From contig JAQGMF010000050.1 of the NCBI GenBank assembly GCA_028292505.1, positions 1-62,159 of the forward strand: a stretch of 62,159 nt of DNA, read 5' to 3'. Each line of letters begins with the position of its first letter. Position 1 is the first letter of the stretch. Shown here in pieces: positions 44,484 through 53,808 of this stretch. The notes below the pieces were generated by a model, which was given only the letters and a program-made list of their open reading frames with translations, searched no databases and had not been told where the DNA came from. The translations under genes and the position numbers were made by a program. The DNA is from Rhodocyclales bacterium (lineage in GTDB: Bacteria > Pseudomonadota > Gammaproteobacteria > Burkholderiales > Rhodocyclaceae).

Positions 44484-47093
44484 TCACATCACCAGCAGGA
44501 TCACGGGGATTTCGATAACCGGGCCGTCCAGCTCGATCTTCACCTGCACCGGCTTGATTTCCATGCTCACGCCGACGCCGACAATGTCGACCGAGGTGCT
44601 CAGGCCAGTGACATTGATGTTGTTAGAATTGCCGCTGACATTGAGCGTGGTGCTCATGCCGGTGATGTTCATGCTGCTCGACGAGCCCGTGATATTCATG
44701 CCGGTGCTCGAACCCGTCAGACCCAGATCAATGTTCACGCCCGTCAGCGAATTTCGATTGCTGATGCCAGTCATGGAATTCGAATTGGTAATGCCGGTGA
44801 CATCATTGCTATTGGTTGCACCCGTCGCACTGGTGCTGCTCTGCGCCGTAATTGTCGTGAAGTTATGGACGATGTTGTGCGTGGTGGTGTTGGTGCTGGT
44901 GCCGGTAATCGTCGAGGTGTTGCTGGAATCGGCGTTAGTGGTGTTGGTGCTGCTGACCGCGCCGTAGTTCGTGCTGTTATTGGTCGACGTGCCCGTCACC
45001 GTGTTCGACGAGAAGACGTTGCCGTTGTTGGTACTTATGTTGTCGGCATTGCCGTTGACGATGTTGATCGCCTTGGTGTTGCCATTGTTGACGCTGTGGT
45101 TGTAGGTGTCGCCATAGACGATGCTCTTGCTCGCCTGCACGGCGGCGAGCGCATCCGCGTCGCCCGCCTCGGTGCTGTCCAGCGTGGTGTCGCACTTGCC
45201 AGTGATCGATTCGTTATAGCTGCGGCCGGTGGCGCTGAAGCTCTTGCTCTCTTTCGCCCAGGAGTGGCTGTAGTTGCAGCCGTAGGACCAGGACTCACCG
45301 AGCATGCCCTGCTCTACCTGTTCCGAGGTCGAGTAGTTGTAGCCGCCGCCGCGCGAATAACCGGCATCGCGAAATACGCCGCGCTGGTAAGCGTTGTCGA
45401 TCAGGCTGATGGCCGTGTCGACCAGCGCCGGTGACCACTTGGTGCCAAAGCGTATGCTTTTGCCATCGCCGTAACTGGTCGAGTAGTTGTTGCCGACCTG
45501 CGTGTGTGCGGTCCAGTCGCTGGGCGTTACGACGCTGCTGCCGTCCGAGTGAATGATCTGTATCTCGGGCAATTCCGATTCGTCATTGGCGCGCGATACC
45601 AACACCATGGTGCCGACCTCGGGCACCGACTGCATCTGCGGCGCGAGCTTGACCCACACGCAAGGTCCATTGTCCTCGTCGGTGGAGAAGCGCACGTACA
45701 CGCCCTTCGCTTCGAGCTGACTCGGCACGCCGATGCTGTCGCTCTGCAACTGCTGCTGCATGTCGAAATTATCGGGCGTGTAGTACGGCCAGGCGCCGGG
45801 CGATTCGAGCTGGCGATGCGCCACGACACGCGCCAGCACAGCACCCTGTTGCGTGTCCTGCACGGTGACTGCCGCGATCAGGCCGGTGGCCTGCGTGGCC
45901 TGGAACTGGTTGGTGTATTCGCCGTCGAGCGTCGCGTGGTGCTGTACTTCGGTGAGCACGTAGGCCATGCCTTCGAGTTGCGGCCGCACATCCTGTCCGT
46001 CTGCGGACAGCCGGAACTGGTGACCCGCGCGGAACAAGCCGCAGAAGCTCGAACCGGAGAGCTGCACATTGGCGGTCTGCAAGGCGTCGTTGGAAGCCAA
46101 CGTGTAGTGACGCACTTCGTTATTGCTGCCGCCATATTGAAAAATGCGGTATTGCTTGAAGGGCAGCTCGCCGACGTCGGGTGTGCTGCGTGCACGGAAA
46201 CTGGAGAAGCCCGCGATACCGCCATCGACATTGGCCGCCTGCTGCTCCTGCGTGAACACGCCCGCCACGCCGGTGCAACCCATCGACTGCCGGAAGCTGT
46301 ATTGCGATATGACATCGAACTGATGCGCGCCGAGTTCGTCTTCCGCCGTCCAGGTGTAACGCAGTGGATGATCGGCACTGAACACATCGGGATAACGTGC
46401 GCGATTGGCGAACACCACCGTGTGCTGGCCCGCCATGTGCGCGAAGTAGTAGAAGACGTGCGCCTTGCCCATCAGGCGGCGCATTAATTCGTAATCGCTC
46501 TCACCGGCTTGCAACCAATCCTGCACGCGCGTCAGTGCGAGGTTGTCTCTGCCCGCAAGCGCGTCGAAGTTCGCCACGACGCGATGCTCTCGGCATAAGG
46601 CCGTCAGCACATCGCGCACGCTCATCTGGCGATGCATGCGGTAGTTGTTGGTGAGCGTCATGCGCCACAGCGTTGGCCGCATCACCACGTTGTAGATGCC
46701 CGGCTCGCTCATGCCGAAGCTCGCCACCATGCCGTGGAAAACGGCGTACTGGCTCGGCACCTGCGACGCACTACCCGCTTCGCGCGACCGTACGACGGCA
46801 TTGCATGTCTGCGTGAAAGGCAGATCCGGCAAGCCGATGCCAACGCTGACCGGGCGTCCGATCAATGACGTGAATTCCAGTTGTTGGGCGGTCGGGTCGG
46901 TGTTGCCGTGCAACTGCAACTTGTATTCGAAAGGTTCGGAGGGCCGCTCCTGTCCGCTGAAATCGACCAGCCTGAATGTGTCGTCGCCGAGCTCGCGGCC
47001 GTTTGCCAGCGCGATCTGACAATTCAGGAACAAGGCCGGTTGCGAGACCTGCGCAACGGCCGTACGCGCAATTTGTGGCAAGGGCCCGTTCAT
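44484..47093 (-). CDS. vgrG: T6SS spike protein VgrG (TssI) with Asn/Thr/Ser-rich C-terminal extension
   Basis: An 869-residue spike. Residues about 20-420 are the gp27-like base (FRLVDFSGQERPSEPFEYKLQL, LTRVQDWLQAGESDYELMRRLM, FRAGHQFRLS), and the gp5 OB-like segment follows (GVYVRFSTDEDNGPCVWVKLA...EVGTMVLVSRAN). From about residue 640 there is a 200-residue Asn/Thr/Ser-rich repeat region (STNNSTNYGAVSSTNTTN; NITGMSTTLNVSGNSNNINV), probably an extended beta-helix spike, ending in a hydrophobic strand EIPVILLVM. tssG overlaps its start by 4 bases. No enzymatic C-terminal domain was recognised. Confidence 0.93.
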   Translation of the reverse strand: MNGPLPQIARTAVAQVSQPALFLNCQIALANGRELGDDTFRLVDFSGQERPSEPFEYKLQLHGNTDPTAQQLEFTSLIGRPVSVGIGLPDLPFTQTCNAVVRSREAGSASQVPSQYAVFHGMVASFGMSEPGIYNVVMRPTLWRMTLTNNYRMHRQMSVRDVLTALCREHRVVANFDALAGRDNLALTRVQDWLQAGESDYELMRRLMGKAHVFYYFAHMAGQHTVVFANRARYPDVFSADHPLRYTWTAEDELGAHQFDVISQYSFRQSMGCTGVAGVFTQEQQAANVDGGIAGFSSFRARSTPDVGELPFKQYRIFQYGGSNNEVRHYTLASNDALQTANVQLSGSSFCGLFRAGHQFRLSADGQDVRPQLEGMAYVLTEVQHHATLDGEYTNQFQATQATGLIAAVTVQDTQQGAVLARVVAHRQLESPGAWPYYTPDNFDMQQQLQSDSIGVPSQLEAKGVYVRFSTDEDNGPCVWVKLAPQMQSVPEVGTMVLVSRANDESELPEIQIIHSDGSSVVTPSDWTAHTQVGNNYSTSYGDGKSIRFGTKWSPALVDTAISLIDNAYQRGVFRDAGYSRGGGYNYSTSEQVEQGMLGESWSYGCNYSHSWAKESKSFSATGRSYNESITGKCDTTLDSTEAGDADALAAVQASKSIVYGDTYNHSVNNGNTKAINIVNGNADNISTNNGNVFSSNTVTGTSTNNSTNYGAVSSTNTTNADSSNTSTITGTSTNTTTHNIVHNFTTITAQSSTSATGATNSNDVTGITNSNSMTGISNRNSLTGVNIDLGLTGSSTGMNITGSSSSMNITGMSTTLNVSGNSNNINVTGLSTSVDIVGVGVSMEIKPVQVKIELDGPVIEIPVILLVM

Positions 47094-48214
47094 GCCGCGG
47101 CCCTTTCGATGTCGACAGGGATTTCATCGAAAGCCTTGACCCAGAACCGCATAACACTGCGCGGCTCGTTGCCGCCTGGTGCATTGAGCCAGGCCGTCTG
47201 GCCCAGACGTAAGCCAAGGCCCTTACCTGTCGGTTTCAAATACGCCAAAGGAATACTTTCCGGGTCGAGCTCGATGCATACCTCGCAGTCGTAACGACGA
47301 TTGAGCAAAAGATGTATCAGGCTGACGAAAGCCTCGTGCGTCGCCAGCGAAGTCTCTTCGCCACCTCGCGATGCGCTCAACGGCAGCAACGCGCAAGCGC
47401 GCTCGAAACTCATTTGTCCTATTTCCAGACGCACACTGGCCTGACCGTCCCACATGCGCTTGCCAAGCAGGCTGGTCTGACCAAGACTGTGATTGCGTTT
47501 GCCGAGCCCGATGCGATCGCTGTTCTCGATATCGCGCCAGCGCCCAACCAGCATCTGCAGATGCACGGGCACGCTCAGGTACATGCAGAGCACTTGCGTG
47601 ACGACCTGCGCGCTGCGCCGACAATTGCTCAGCACACCCGCCATACCGAGCCATGCGCGCTTCGACAGGGGAATTTGCGCCTGCTGACCTGGGAGGCCAA
47701 TACCCATCATGGCGGCCAGCTTGTCGGCGTAGTGCGAGTCGGCGGGCAAGGAAGAATCCAGTCCGCGCACGACGCGTTGCTTGAGCTCGTAGCGCAGTAC
47801 ATGCAAACGCTGATTGAACACGTCAAGGAAGGCAGCCATGGCACGATCGCCAAAACGTTGATCGTCGCGCACCCATTCGAGAAACGGCGCCGGCAGCGGA
47901 CCGAGCTCGCCAGCCACGCAATAGTTAGCAGTGTGAATGGCGATGCGCTTGGGTTGGGCTGCGCCGGAACGCGCCAGCAGACGAAAAGCCGGCAGCGGCT
48001 TCGTCGTCTTCAGACGTGCGATCTCCTGCCCCTGGAAGCCCGCGCCAAGCTCGGCGTGGAAACGCAGACGCTGACTCGCTGGCCAGCTGCCCTCGCTGCT
48101 CCCGCTGCGACGTTGCAGCAGCAGACGCATCAACTGGAAAACGTTGAAGCGTCCGTGCTGCTCGCCGACGAGCTCGATCAGAGGAGTGCTTGCGCGCCCG
48201 CGACTGGTGGCCAT
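47090..48214 (-). CDS. tssG: T6SS baseplate protein TssG (ImpH)
   Basis: A 374-residue baseplate wedge subunit. HGRFNVFQLMRLLLQRR and RLRFHAELGAGFQGQEI open the family pattern; GPLPAPFLEWVRDDQRFGDRAMAAFLDVFNQRLHVL is the strongest TssG block, and WRDIENSDRIGLGKRNHSLGQTSLLGKRMWDGQASVRLEIG follows. The start overlaps the tssF end by 37 bases and the end overlaps vgrG by 4, consistent with a tightly coupled operon. Confidence 0.94.
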   Translation of the reverse strand: MATSRGRASTPLIELVGEQHGRFNVFQLMRLLLQRRSGSSEGSWPASQRLRFHAELGAGFQGQEIARLKTTKPLPAFRLLARSGAAQPKRIAIHTANYCVAGELGPLPAPFLEWVRDDQRFGDRAMAAFLDVFNQRLHVLRYELKQRVVRGLDSSLPADSHYADKLAAMMGIGLPGQQAQIPLSKRAWLGMAGVLSNCRRSAQVVTQVLCMYLSVPVHLQMLVGRWRDIENSDRIGLGKRNHSLGQTSLLGKRMWDGQASVRLEIGQMSFERACALLPLSASRGGEETSLATHEAFVSLIHLLLNRRYDCEVCIELDPESIPLAYLKPTGKGLGLRLGQTAWLNAPGGNEPRSVMRFWVKAFDEIPVDIERAAA

Positions 48215-50010
48215 TCCTTGATGATTCCTTTGGTGTTGTTGATTTGCAGGCGCAACTGCACGACGGTGTTGATCGCCGCGTAGGTTGCGAAGAAGCGGCG
48301 CAGCACATCGGCGAACAGCACCGGGCTGCTCTCGTCAAAGTGTGCGTGGTCGAGCAGCAGGGTCAGTTCGAGTCCTTGTACGTAGCGGCGATGACCATCC
48401 TCGATAATCCAGCGTACGAGTGGGCGGCAGGCGATTTCCTGGATGCCGTCGATGGCACGCTGTCCCAGCGTGCTGCTCGGGCCGACATGCAAACGTAATA
48501 AGTCTTTCAGTGCGGACAGTGCTTGCGGGTTGCCCGCCAATGACAAATGGTTTAGCGCCAGTTGCGAGGCCAGCGCCCATGGCCTCGTGCCGGTCAGCGA
48601 TTGCACCTGGTGCGCGGTCGGCCTGATCAGCACGCGCATGGCGCTGATCGGCGCCGCGCCTTCAATCGCCAGTTTGTCGCCGACACGCAGGCGCTCTGGC
48701 GTGCGGCGATTGGTACACAGCGCGCTACCGCCAACCACTTCGTCGGCCGGGTCGGTGAGCTGGAAATGCGGATCGAGGAAGGACACGTACATCTCCGTGC
48801 CGCCCGTGCCCGCGCGCTGGCTCAGCTCGCGACGCATGAAGTAGAAGTAGTCCTGCGTCTCCAGCTTGCGGAAATCGTCCATCGCAAAGTAAGGCGCGAT
48901 GGCCCGCGGCGAGCCGTCCGGGCGAATCGCCTGCAGCTGCTCGATACGGTAGATCTCGCAGTTGCGATGCTGCGTCATATCGCCCGTCATGCGATATTCA
49001 TATCGCGTATGGTCGAGCGTGAGCGGATCGATGCGCTGCGAGTACAGATTCACCATCGGCACGCAATTGAGTGCCAGCGTGCGTGGGTTCAGATGCATGC
49101 CCGAGTCGGGCGGCGTGTCGAGCAGAAATAGTAGATCGACGAAATCGTCGGCTTCGTGCAGCGTCAGCGCGTCGAGCTCGAAGAACATGAACTTTTCGGG
49201 GAACGCGAAATACTCTTGCAGGATGCGATAGGCAGGATGCGCTTGCTGGTTGATCGGTAACACCGCTTCGCCGTCATCGAAGCCACACCAGCGCAGCACA
49301 TCGTCGGCAAGAAGACGTGGCGCACTTGCCGACGTTGTCGGATTTTCCAGCACCGCGACGCCTTGCAGATGTGCCGACAGCAAGGCATGTAGCGTATGCG
49401 CCGGGCCGCTGTCGGGATTGATGAAAAAGCGCAGTTTGCGCGGCTGCAACTGCGACAACGTCTCGCGGCCAAGCCGTTGCAGACGCACGCGCAACACGCT
49501 GCGCACTTCGGGCAAGCCGCGCACCAGCGTTGGGTAATCGTCGGGTGAAGTGGCCGTCACTTCAGTGATGCGCAAAGGCCACAACATAAGGTCGTTGCAG
49601 GTGCGAAAAGTGCAATCCAGCGGCTGGCCGTCATCGCCGGGCACGCTCGCCATCACATGACGGCTGCGCGAGACGACGACGCCCTTGCTAAATGTCAGCC
49701 CCTCGACCTTGACGTCGATCTCGGCCACCAGCATCGAGGGTAGTGGCCCTTCCAGATGCGGGTAGAGATCGGCCAGCAAGGCATTCGGCAATAGCGCCTG
49801 ATCGACTTCAAGCTGGTAGCGCAGACGCCCCGTGAGATAGGCGAAAGACTGCATGAGCATCTCGACATGCGGGTCTTGCGAGCGGCCGCGATGGATGCCC
49901 AGCGCAGTCGCCTGCTCGGGAAAATCCTGCGCGAATTCGCTAGCCTCGTCGCGCAGCGACGACAGCTCGTGCTGGAAGATGTTCTTGAGGCGCTCGGAGC
50001 CGATCTGCAT
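48178..50010 (-). CDS. tssF: T6SS baseplate protein TssF (ImpG)
   Basis: A 610-residue baseplate component. The N-terminus FQHELSSLRDEASEFAQDFPEQATALGI...DPHVEMLMQSFAYLTGRLRYQLE is diagnostic of TssF; ALLADLYPHLEGPLPSM and the later RMTGDMTQHRNCEIYRIEQLQA, SQRAGTGGTEMYVSFLDP and CTNRRTPERL complete the pattern. It lies 8 bases downstream of tssE. Confidence 0.95.
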   Translation of the reverse strand: MQIGSERLKNIFQHELSSLRDEASEFAQDFPEQATALGIHRGRSQDPHVEMLMQSFAYLTGRLRYQLEVDQALLPNALLADLYPHLEGPLPSMLVAEIDVKVEGLTFSKGVVVSRSRHVMASVPGDDGQPLDCTFRTCNDLMLWPLRITEVTATSPDDYPTLVRGLPEVRSVLRVRLQRLGRETLSQLQPRKLRFFINPDSGPAHTLHALLSAHLQGVAVLENPTTSASAPRLLADDVLRWCGFDDGEAVLPINQQAHPAYRILQEYFAFPEKFMFFELDALTLHEADDFVDLLFLLDTPPDSGMHLNPRTLALNCVPMVNLYSQRIDPLTLDHTRYEYRMTGDMTQHRNCEIYRIEQLQAIRPDGSPRAIAPYFAMDDFRKLETQDYFYFMRRELSQRAGTGGTEMYVSFLDPHFQLTDPADEVVGGSALCTNRRTPERLRVGDKLAIEGAAPISAMRVLIRPTAHQVQSLTGTRPWALASQLALNHLSLAGNPQALSALKDLLRLHVGPSSTLGQRAIDGIQEIACRPLVRWIIEDGHRRYVQGLELTLLLDHAHFDESSPVLFADVLRRFFATYAAINTVVQLRLQINNTKGIIKEWPPVAGAQALL

Positions 50011-50018
50011 GATGCGCC

Positions 50019-50390
50019 TCAGCCCGCCAGCGCAATGCTGAATTCACATGGCATAGCCGCCAGCGTACCGCTGACAACCAGCAGATAAGGATTGAGCACG
50101 TCCTGTTGCGGCTCGACGCTGACGCGCAATTCCGTCAGACGTGGCTCGTGCCGCGCAATCAGGCGCCGCGCCTGCTCAGCGTACTGCGTCAGCGCAGTTT
50201 CGCTGTGATGACCGAGCTCGACCGCATTCGGCAAGCCCCAGGGGACGACGGCCTCTGAGGCACCTTGCAATACGGTGCGCGTGGCAACGATGCGTTGCAC
50301 TTGCGCAGCGACCGCAGCAGGCTCATCGAAAGCTTCCACGCGTCCATCTGCCGTGCGTACAGGTGCAAGTCGCTCGAACAGAAAAGGCAT
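50019..50390 (-). CDS. tssE: T6SS baseplate protein TssE (gp25-like)
   Basis: The ATG at 50390, with GGAG six bases upstream, gives 123 residues. LFERLAP at the start, SEAVVPWGLPNAVELGHHSETALTQYAEQARRLIARHEPRLTELRVSVE and PYLLVVSGTLA are the gp25/lysozyme-like baseplate pattern. An in-frame start 14 codons upstream lacks conservation. TssE nucleates sheath assembly. Confidence 0.9.
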   Translation of the reverse strand: MPFLFERLAPVRTADGRVEAFDEPAAVAAQVQRIVATRTVLQGASEAVVPWGLPNAVELGHHSETALTQYAEQARRLIARHEPRLTELRVSVEPQQDVLNPYLLVVSGTLAAMPCEFSIALAG

Positions 50391-50474
50391 TGTGGCTCCG
50401 CGTGTGCTTGGGTGTTCTTGACGGCGGCGCAAATGCGCCGCCGTTTGTGGCTACATGACAAACAACTACAACGA

Positions 50475-51044
50475 TCAGGCCGTGAAAGACGAAATCGGGC
50501 GGTTGCGCGCAATACTCCAGCCGGCATGCAGGCTGCCCGGCGTGGTCATGTCAGCCGCCTGGATCGTGTAGGTCCACAAGATCTCGGTGAAGTTGAGTTT
50601 GAACTGCTCGGTCGGCATGTCATCGGGATGCGACTGGAACTGGATCTCGCTGATGATCGCGTCACGCAATGCGATCTTCAAGATGTTCGCCGTCTTCGCC
50701 GGGCCCGAATTGCGGCCGATGTAGAGATACGTCGGGTGATCGGCCGTAGCGCCCAGCGGTGTCGCCGACAGGCAGTACTCGTAGAGCTTCACGGAAGTCT
50801 TGTCGACGTATTTCACGCAGGTGAACTCGGTGATGATCGGGCGCCCGGAAGTGCGCGCCGAATTGCTCACGTCGGTCGTGATCTGCTGTTTCATGCCTTG
50901 GTGAATGGACACCAGCTCCAGGCACTGACCTAGGTTAAGCACTTCGTCGCGCCACTCGTTGTCGATCAGGCTGCCGCCGTTCTTCCAGTTGTTGTCGCCA
51001 CCGAATACGGCGGGGTCGCCTGGTTGCAGAAGAATCAGATCCAT
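50475..51044 (-). CDS. hcp: T6SS tube protein Hcp (TssD)
   Basis: A 189-residue tube subunit, leader GAGGAAACAAC. MDLILLQPGDPAVFGG, the LECLVSIHQGMKQQITTDV-like segment (here LELVSIHQGM), RPIITEFTCVKYVDKTSVKLYEYCLSA and FKLNFTEILWTYTIQ fit the Hcp beta-barrel that forms hexameric rings. Slightly longer than the typical 160-175 residues. It follows the tssBC fusion by 45 bases. Confidence 0.92.
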   Translation of the reverse strand: MDLILLQPGDPAVFGGDNNWKNGGSLIDNEWRDEVLNLGQCLELVSIHQGMKQQITTDVSNSARTSGRPIITEFTCVKYVDKTSVKLYEYCLSATPLGATADHPTYLYIGRNSGPAKTANILKIALRDAIISEIQFQSHPDDMPTEQFKLNFTEILWTYTIQAADMTTPGSLHAGWSIARNRPISSFTA

Positions 51045-51089
51045 GTTGTTTCCTCGTTTTTCTATGCGGGTTTGTTTATGTCAAATGCG

Positions 51090-53045
51090 TTACTTGGGAA
51101 GTTCCGCAACGAGGCGGATCGAAGTCGTCAGTTCCTCGAGCTGGAAGTGCGGCTTGAGGAACACCGTGGCCGTATAGGAACCGGGCGCGCCCGGCACCTC
51201 GACCACGATGATCTGCGCGGCACGCAGTGGGAAGCTGGCCTTCACTTCTTGCGAAGCGTTGTCGTCGAGCAGCACGTACTGCGAAATCCACGTGTTGAGA
51301 TACGCCTCGACATTGCCGCGCGTCAGGAAGCCGCCGACCTTGTCGCGCACGATGACCTTGATGTAGTGCGCGAAACGCGAAGCGGCGAGGATGTACGGCA
51401 GGCGCGAAGACAATGCGGCATTCGCATTGGCATCGTCGTTGATGTACTTCTTCGGCTTGTTGCTGGTCTGACCGCCGAAGAACGCTGCCTTGCCGCTGCC
51501 CTTGCAGTGACACAACGCAATGAAGCCCATATCGTTGAGCTCTTTCTCGCGACGATCTGTGATCGCCACTTCGGTCGGGCAGAACATTTCGGTTATGCCA
51601 TCGACATCATCGCTGGTACTGAAGGTGTAGATCGGCAACCCTTCGACCAGGCCACCGCCTTCGACGCCGCGGATCGCTGCCGTCCAGCTGTAGATCGAGA
51701 AGGCATTGGTGATGCGCTCGGCGAGGAAGTAGGACGCGTTGCCCCACAGGAAGCGCGAGTTGTCCGGCAGCTTGGCTGCGTTGCTGACCTGTTCCTCGAA
51801 GTTGAAGCCATCGGCCGGCAGCGTCTTCTCGCCATAAGGCTGACGCAGCAGCACACGTGGCAACACCAGCGTGACGTAGCGCGAATCTTCGCTGTCGCGG
51901 AATTCGCTCCACGCAGCCAGATCGGCGCCCTCGAAAATCTTGGCGAGATCGCGTGGCTTGGCCAGGCTGCCGAAGCTATCGAGACCGAACATCGTAGGTG
52001 CCGCGGCGGTTATGAAAGGAGCATGTGATGCCGCGCCGACCTCGGCCATCTTGCGCAGGAACAGGATGTCCGGACTGTTTGGCCCGATCTCGTAACCACC
52101 GACCAGCAGGCTGTAAGGCGCGCCGCCGAAGGTGCCGTATTCGGCTTCGTAAATCAGTTTGAACAGATGGCTCTGGTCGAATTCGACAGCCTTGTCCATG
52201 TCGTCGCGCAACTCGGCGAGCGTTGCATTGAACACACGCAGTTTGAGACGCGTACCGGTTTCCGAACGAGAGACAAGATAGAACAGGCTGCGCCATGTCG
52301 CTTCGAGTTTCTTGAACTCATCATCGTGCATGACAAGCGAGAGTTGGGCGCTGAGTGCCTGATCGATGTAGCTGACGGCCATGTCCAGCGTTGCCGAAGA
52401 GCTCTTGCCGGCAGCCGGCTTGTCGCCTGCGAATAGCGGCGCAACGCGTTCCTTGAAAGCGGTGACAAAACCATCGACGCGACTGCCGACGGAATCGGCC
52501 AGCGCGGCATTGACCTTGGTGCCGATTGCATCGGACCAGGCACCGGCTGTGTCCAGCTCGGTGCACACCTCATCAAGCGCTACGACGATGGCATCGTTCA
52601 CTTCGGAACGCGCCTGCACTTCGCGCAGCAGTTTGCGCTGGGCGAAGACGTCGCGTGTCGCGTCGATCTTGTCGATGACGCGGATCGGATCGAAATCCGC
52701 CAGCGAACCGAAGGTGATCGGCTTGGCCAGCTTCGGCACGGGCTTGGTCGGGTCGGGATTCGGAACAATGACGTTGTCAACATTCCTGAGCGACAGGCGA
52801 GGCAGCGACTGGCGCAATACCTCGTTGAAATTGTCGCGGTCGATGTCGACCATCTTGCGTTCCTTGATAGTCGGCGGAAAAACCGGGACCGCCAGTGGAT
52901 CGCGTTCGCCGCTGAGATCGGCAAAGATGCCTGCGATGAAGGGCAACTCGCGCTTCTCGATGGCTCCGCCGGTATGAACGTCGTAAGTGATCCGCACACG
53001 CGGCGGACGCACCCGCAATAACTTCTTCTGTACGCTTTCGACCAT
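51090..53045 (-). CDS. tssBC: T6SS sheath protein: natural TssB-TssC fusion
   Basis: One uninterrupted 651-residue frame. Residues 1-165 are TssB: KKLLRVRPPRVRITYDVHTGGAIEKRELPFIAGIFADLSGE, VDIDRDNFNEVL, ITFGSLADFDP. From about residue 170 the sequence is TssC: YIDQALSAQLSLVMHDDEFKKLEATWRSLFYLVSRSETG, LIYEAEYGTFGGAPYSLLVGGYEIG, PYILAASRFAHYIKVIVRDKVG and the closing GSYTATVFLKPHFQLEELTTSIRLVAELP. The two subunits normally are separate genes; no other tssB is in the window. First gene of the secretion operon, preceded by a candidate sigma-54 promoter. Confidence 0.93.
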   Translation of the reverse strand: MVESVQKKLLRVRPPRVRITYDVHTGGAIEKRELPFIAGIFADLSGERDPLAVPVFPPTIKERKMVDIDRDNFNEVLRQSLPRLSLRNVDNVIVPNPDPTKPVPKLAKPITFGSLADFDPIRVIDKIDATRDVFAQRKLLREVQARSEVNDAIVVALDEVCTELDTAGAWSDAIGTKVNAALADSVGSRVDGFVTAFKERVAPLFAGDKPAAGKSSSATLDMAVSYIDQALSAQLSLVMHDDEFKKLEATWRSLFYLVSRSETGTRLKLRVFNATLAELRDDMDKAVEFDQSHLFKLIYEAEYGTFGGAPYSLLVGGYEIGPNSPDILFLRKMAEVGAASHAPFITAAAPTMFGLDSFGSLAKPRDLAKIFEGADLAAWSEFRDSEDSRYVTLVLPRVLLRQPYGEKTLPADGFNFEEQVSNAAKLPDNSRFLWGNASYFLAERITNAFSIYSWTAAIRGVEGGGLVEGLPIYTFSTSDDVDGITEMFCPTEVAITDRREKELNDMGFIALCHCKGSGKAAFFGGQTSNKPKKYINDDANANAALSSRLPYILAASRFAHYIKVIVRDKVGGFLTRGNVEAYLNTWISQYVLLDDNASQEVKASFPLRAAQIIVVEVPGAPGSYTATVFLKPHFQLEELTTSIRLVAELPK

Positions 53046-53191
53046 TTGTTCGCCTCACTGATGTCTGAAGAAAATCTCTCCGCTCATGCGGACAGAGGTG
53101 GCTGTGCTCGTATTGCCTTGCGAAGCCTGATTACGCCAGTGCAACGCAGAGCTTGCGCGGTGCCAACCGGGAATTGCCTCGACATGGCTAT

Positions 53192-53207
53192 ATCAAGGAA
53201 CGTGCCA
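53192..53207 (-). promoter_or_regulatory. Candidate sigma-54 (-24/-12) promoter for the tssBC operon
   Basis: On the minus strand TGGCACG-TTCC-TTGAT, against the consensus TGGCACG-N4-TTGCW: -24 element perfect, spacing exact, one mismatch in the -12 GC. A second weaker candidate, TGGCAC-CGCGC-AAGC, lies at 53151-53165 with exact GG/GC spacing. Both are upstream of tssBC, and a sigma-54 activator gene is about 1.1 kb upstream. Confidence 0.5.
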
Positions 53208-53503
53208 GCCCAAAAAACGCGCCCACAGCGTTGATTAAAATAGGAAAATATTTGATGTGGTAGATTCTGGATGAATATGCCATCAAGTGCAGAAATACGC
53301 TTTTGTCATTTTCTGTCGCACACCATGAAGTCTATTGATATCAACCACATAGCCTGTCGGCGCACGCTCTCGCTGGTATTAATTGCCAGGTGAATCGGTG
53401 CGCTGCCCAGGTGAGAAAAAAACACCTCGCGTGAGGATGAAAATGTCCTCAAAAATTCCATGTCAGGCTCCGCTTGACCCGGCGATGTGCATTCCGAAAA
53501 CCC
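53208..53503. other. Non-coding region upstream of the tssBC promoter
   Basis: No convincing gene. AT-rich at 53227-53320, with a small AGGTG/CACCT stem around an A-run near 53390-53410. It could hold the upstream binding sites of the sigma-54 activator, but no clear inverted repeat pair was identified. Confidence 0.45.
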
Positions 53504-53545
53504 AAATAAAAACGGCCGATCATGCATTCAGCATGGTCGGCCGTT
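53504..53545 (-). terminator. Rho-independent terminator after the small gene upstream of tssBC
   Basis: On the minus strand AACGGCCGACCATGC, loop TGAAT, GCATGATCGGCCGTT then TTTATTT; a 15-base stem with one mismatch. It isolates the tssBC operon from upstream transcription. Confidence 0.9.
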
Positions 53546-53568
53546 GGCCTCACAAATTCGTTTTCAAC

Positions 53569-53808
53569 TCATTCGATATGACGTTTGCGTCGCCACAGGA
53601 CATTGCTACCAGCCCTGAATTGCTCGACCACTCCCGAGGCCTGGAGCCGCTCCAGCGCGGTCAGCGTGCACAGCGACGACTCTTCCTCACACGGCCAGTG
53701 AATCCACCAATGATGGATACCTTCCAGCGTGTCGGCGCTGTCAGGCCGGTCCGTGAGGAAGCGGCGTATCGCCAGTTCTGCGAAGTATATTGTTTCGTCG
53801 TAAGTCAT
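53569..53808 (-). CDS. Small hypothetical protein (winged-helix-sized)
   Basis: The ATG at 53808 gives 79 residues; an upstream start would add 17. MTYDETIYFAELAIRRFL, SADTLEGIHHWWIHWP and LTALERLQASGVVEQFRAGSNVLWRRKRH look like a compact helical/winged-helix domain, the last part resembling a recognition-helix-plus-wing. No named family recalled. It stands alone between the sigma-54 activator and tssBC with its own terminator. Confidence 0.6.
   Translation of the reverse strand: MTYDETIYFAELAIRRFLTDRPDSADTLEGIHHWWIHWPCEEESSLCTLTALERLQASGVVEQFRAGSNVLWRRKRHIE

Noticed and set aside
45504..46487. 327-codon plus-strand open frame opposite vgrG
   Set aside because: Antisense to the conserved gp27-like part of VgrG, no ribosome site or recognisable motif.
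53306..53527. 73-codon minus-strand open frame upstream of tssBC
   Set aside because: Overlaps the intrinsic terminator hairpin of the upstream gene and shows no coding features.
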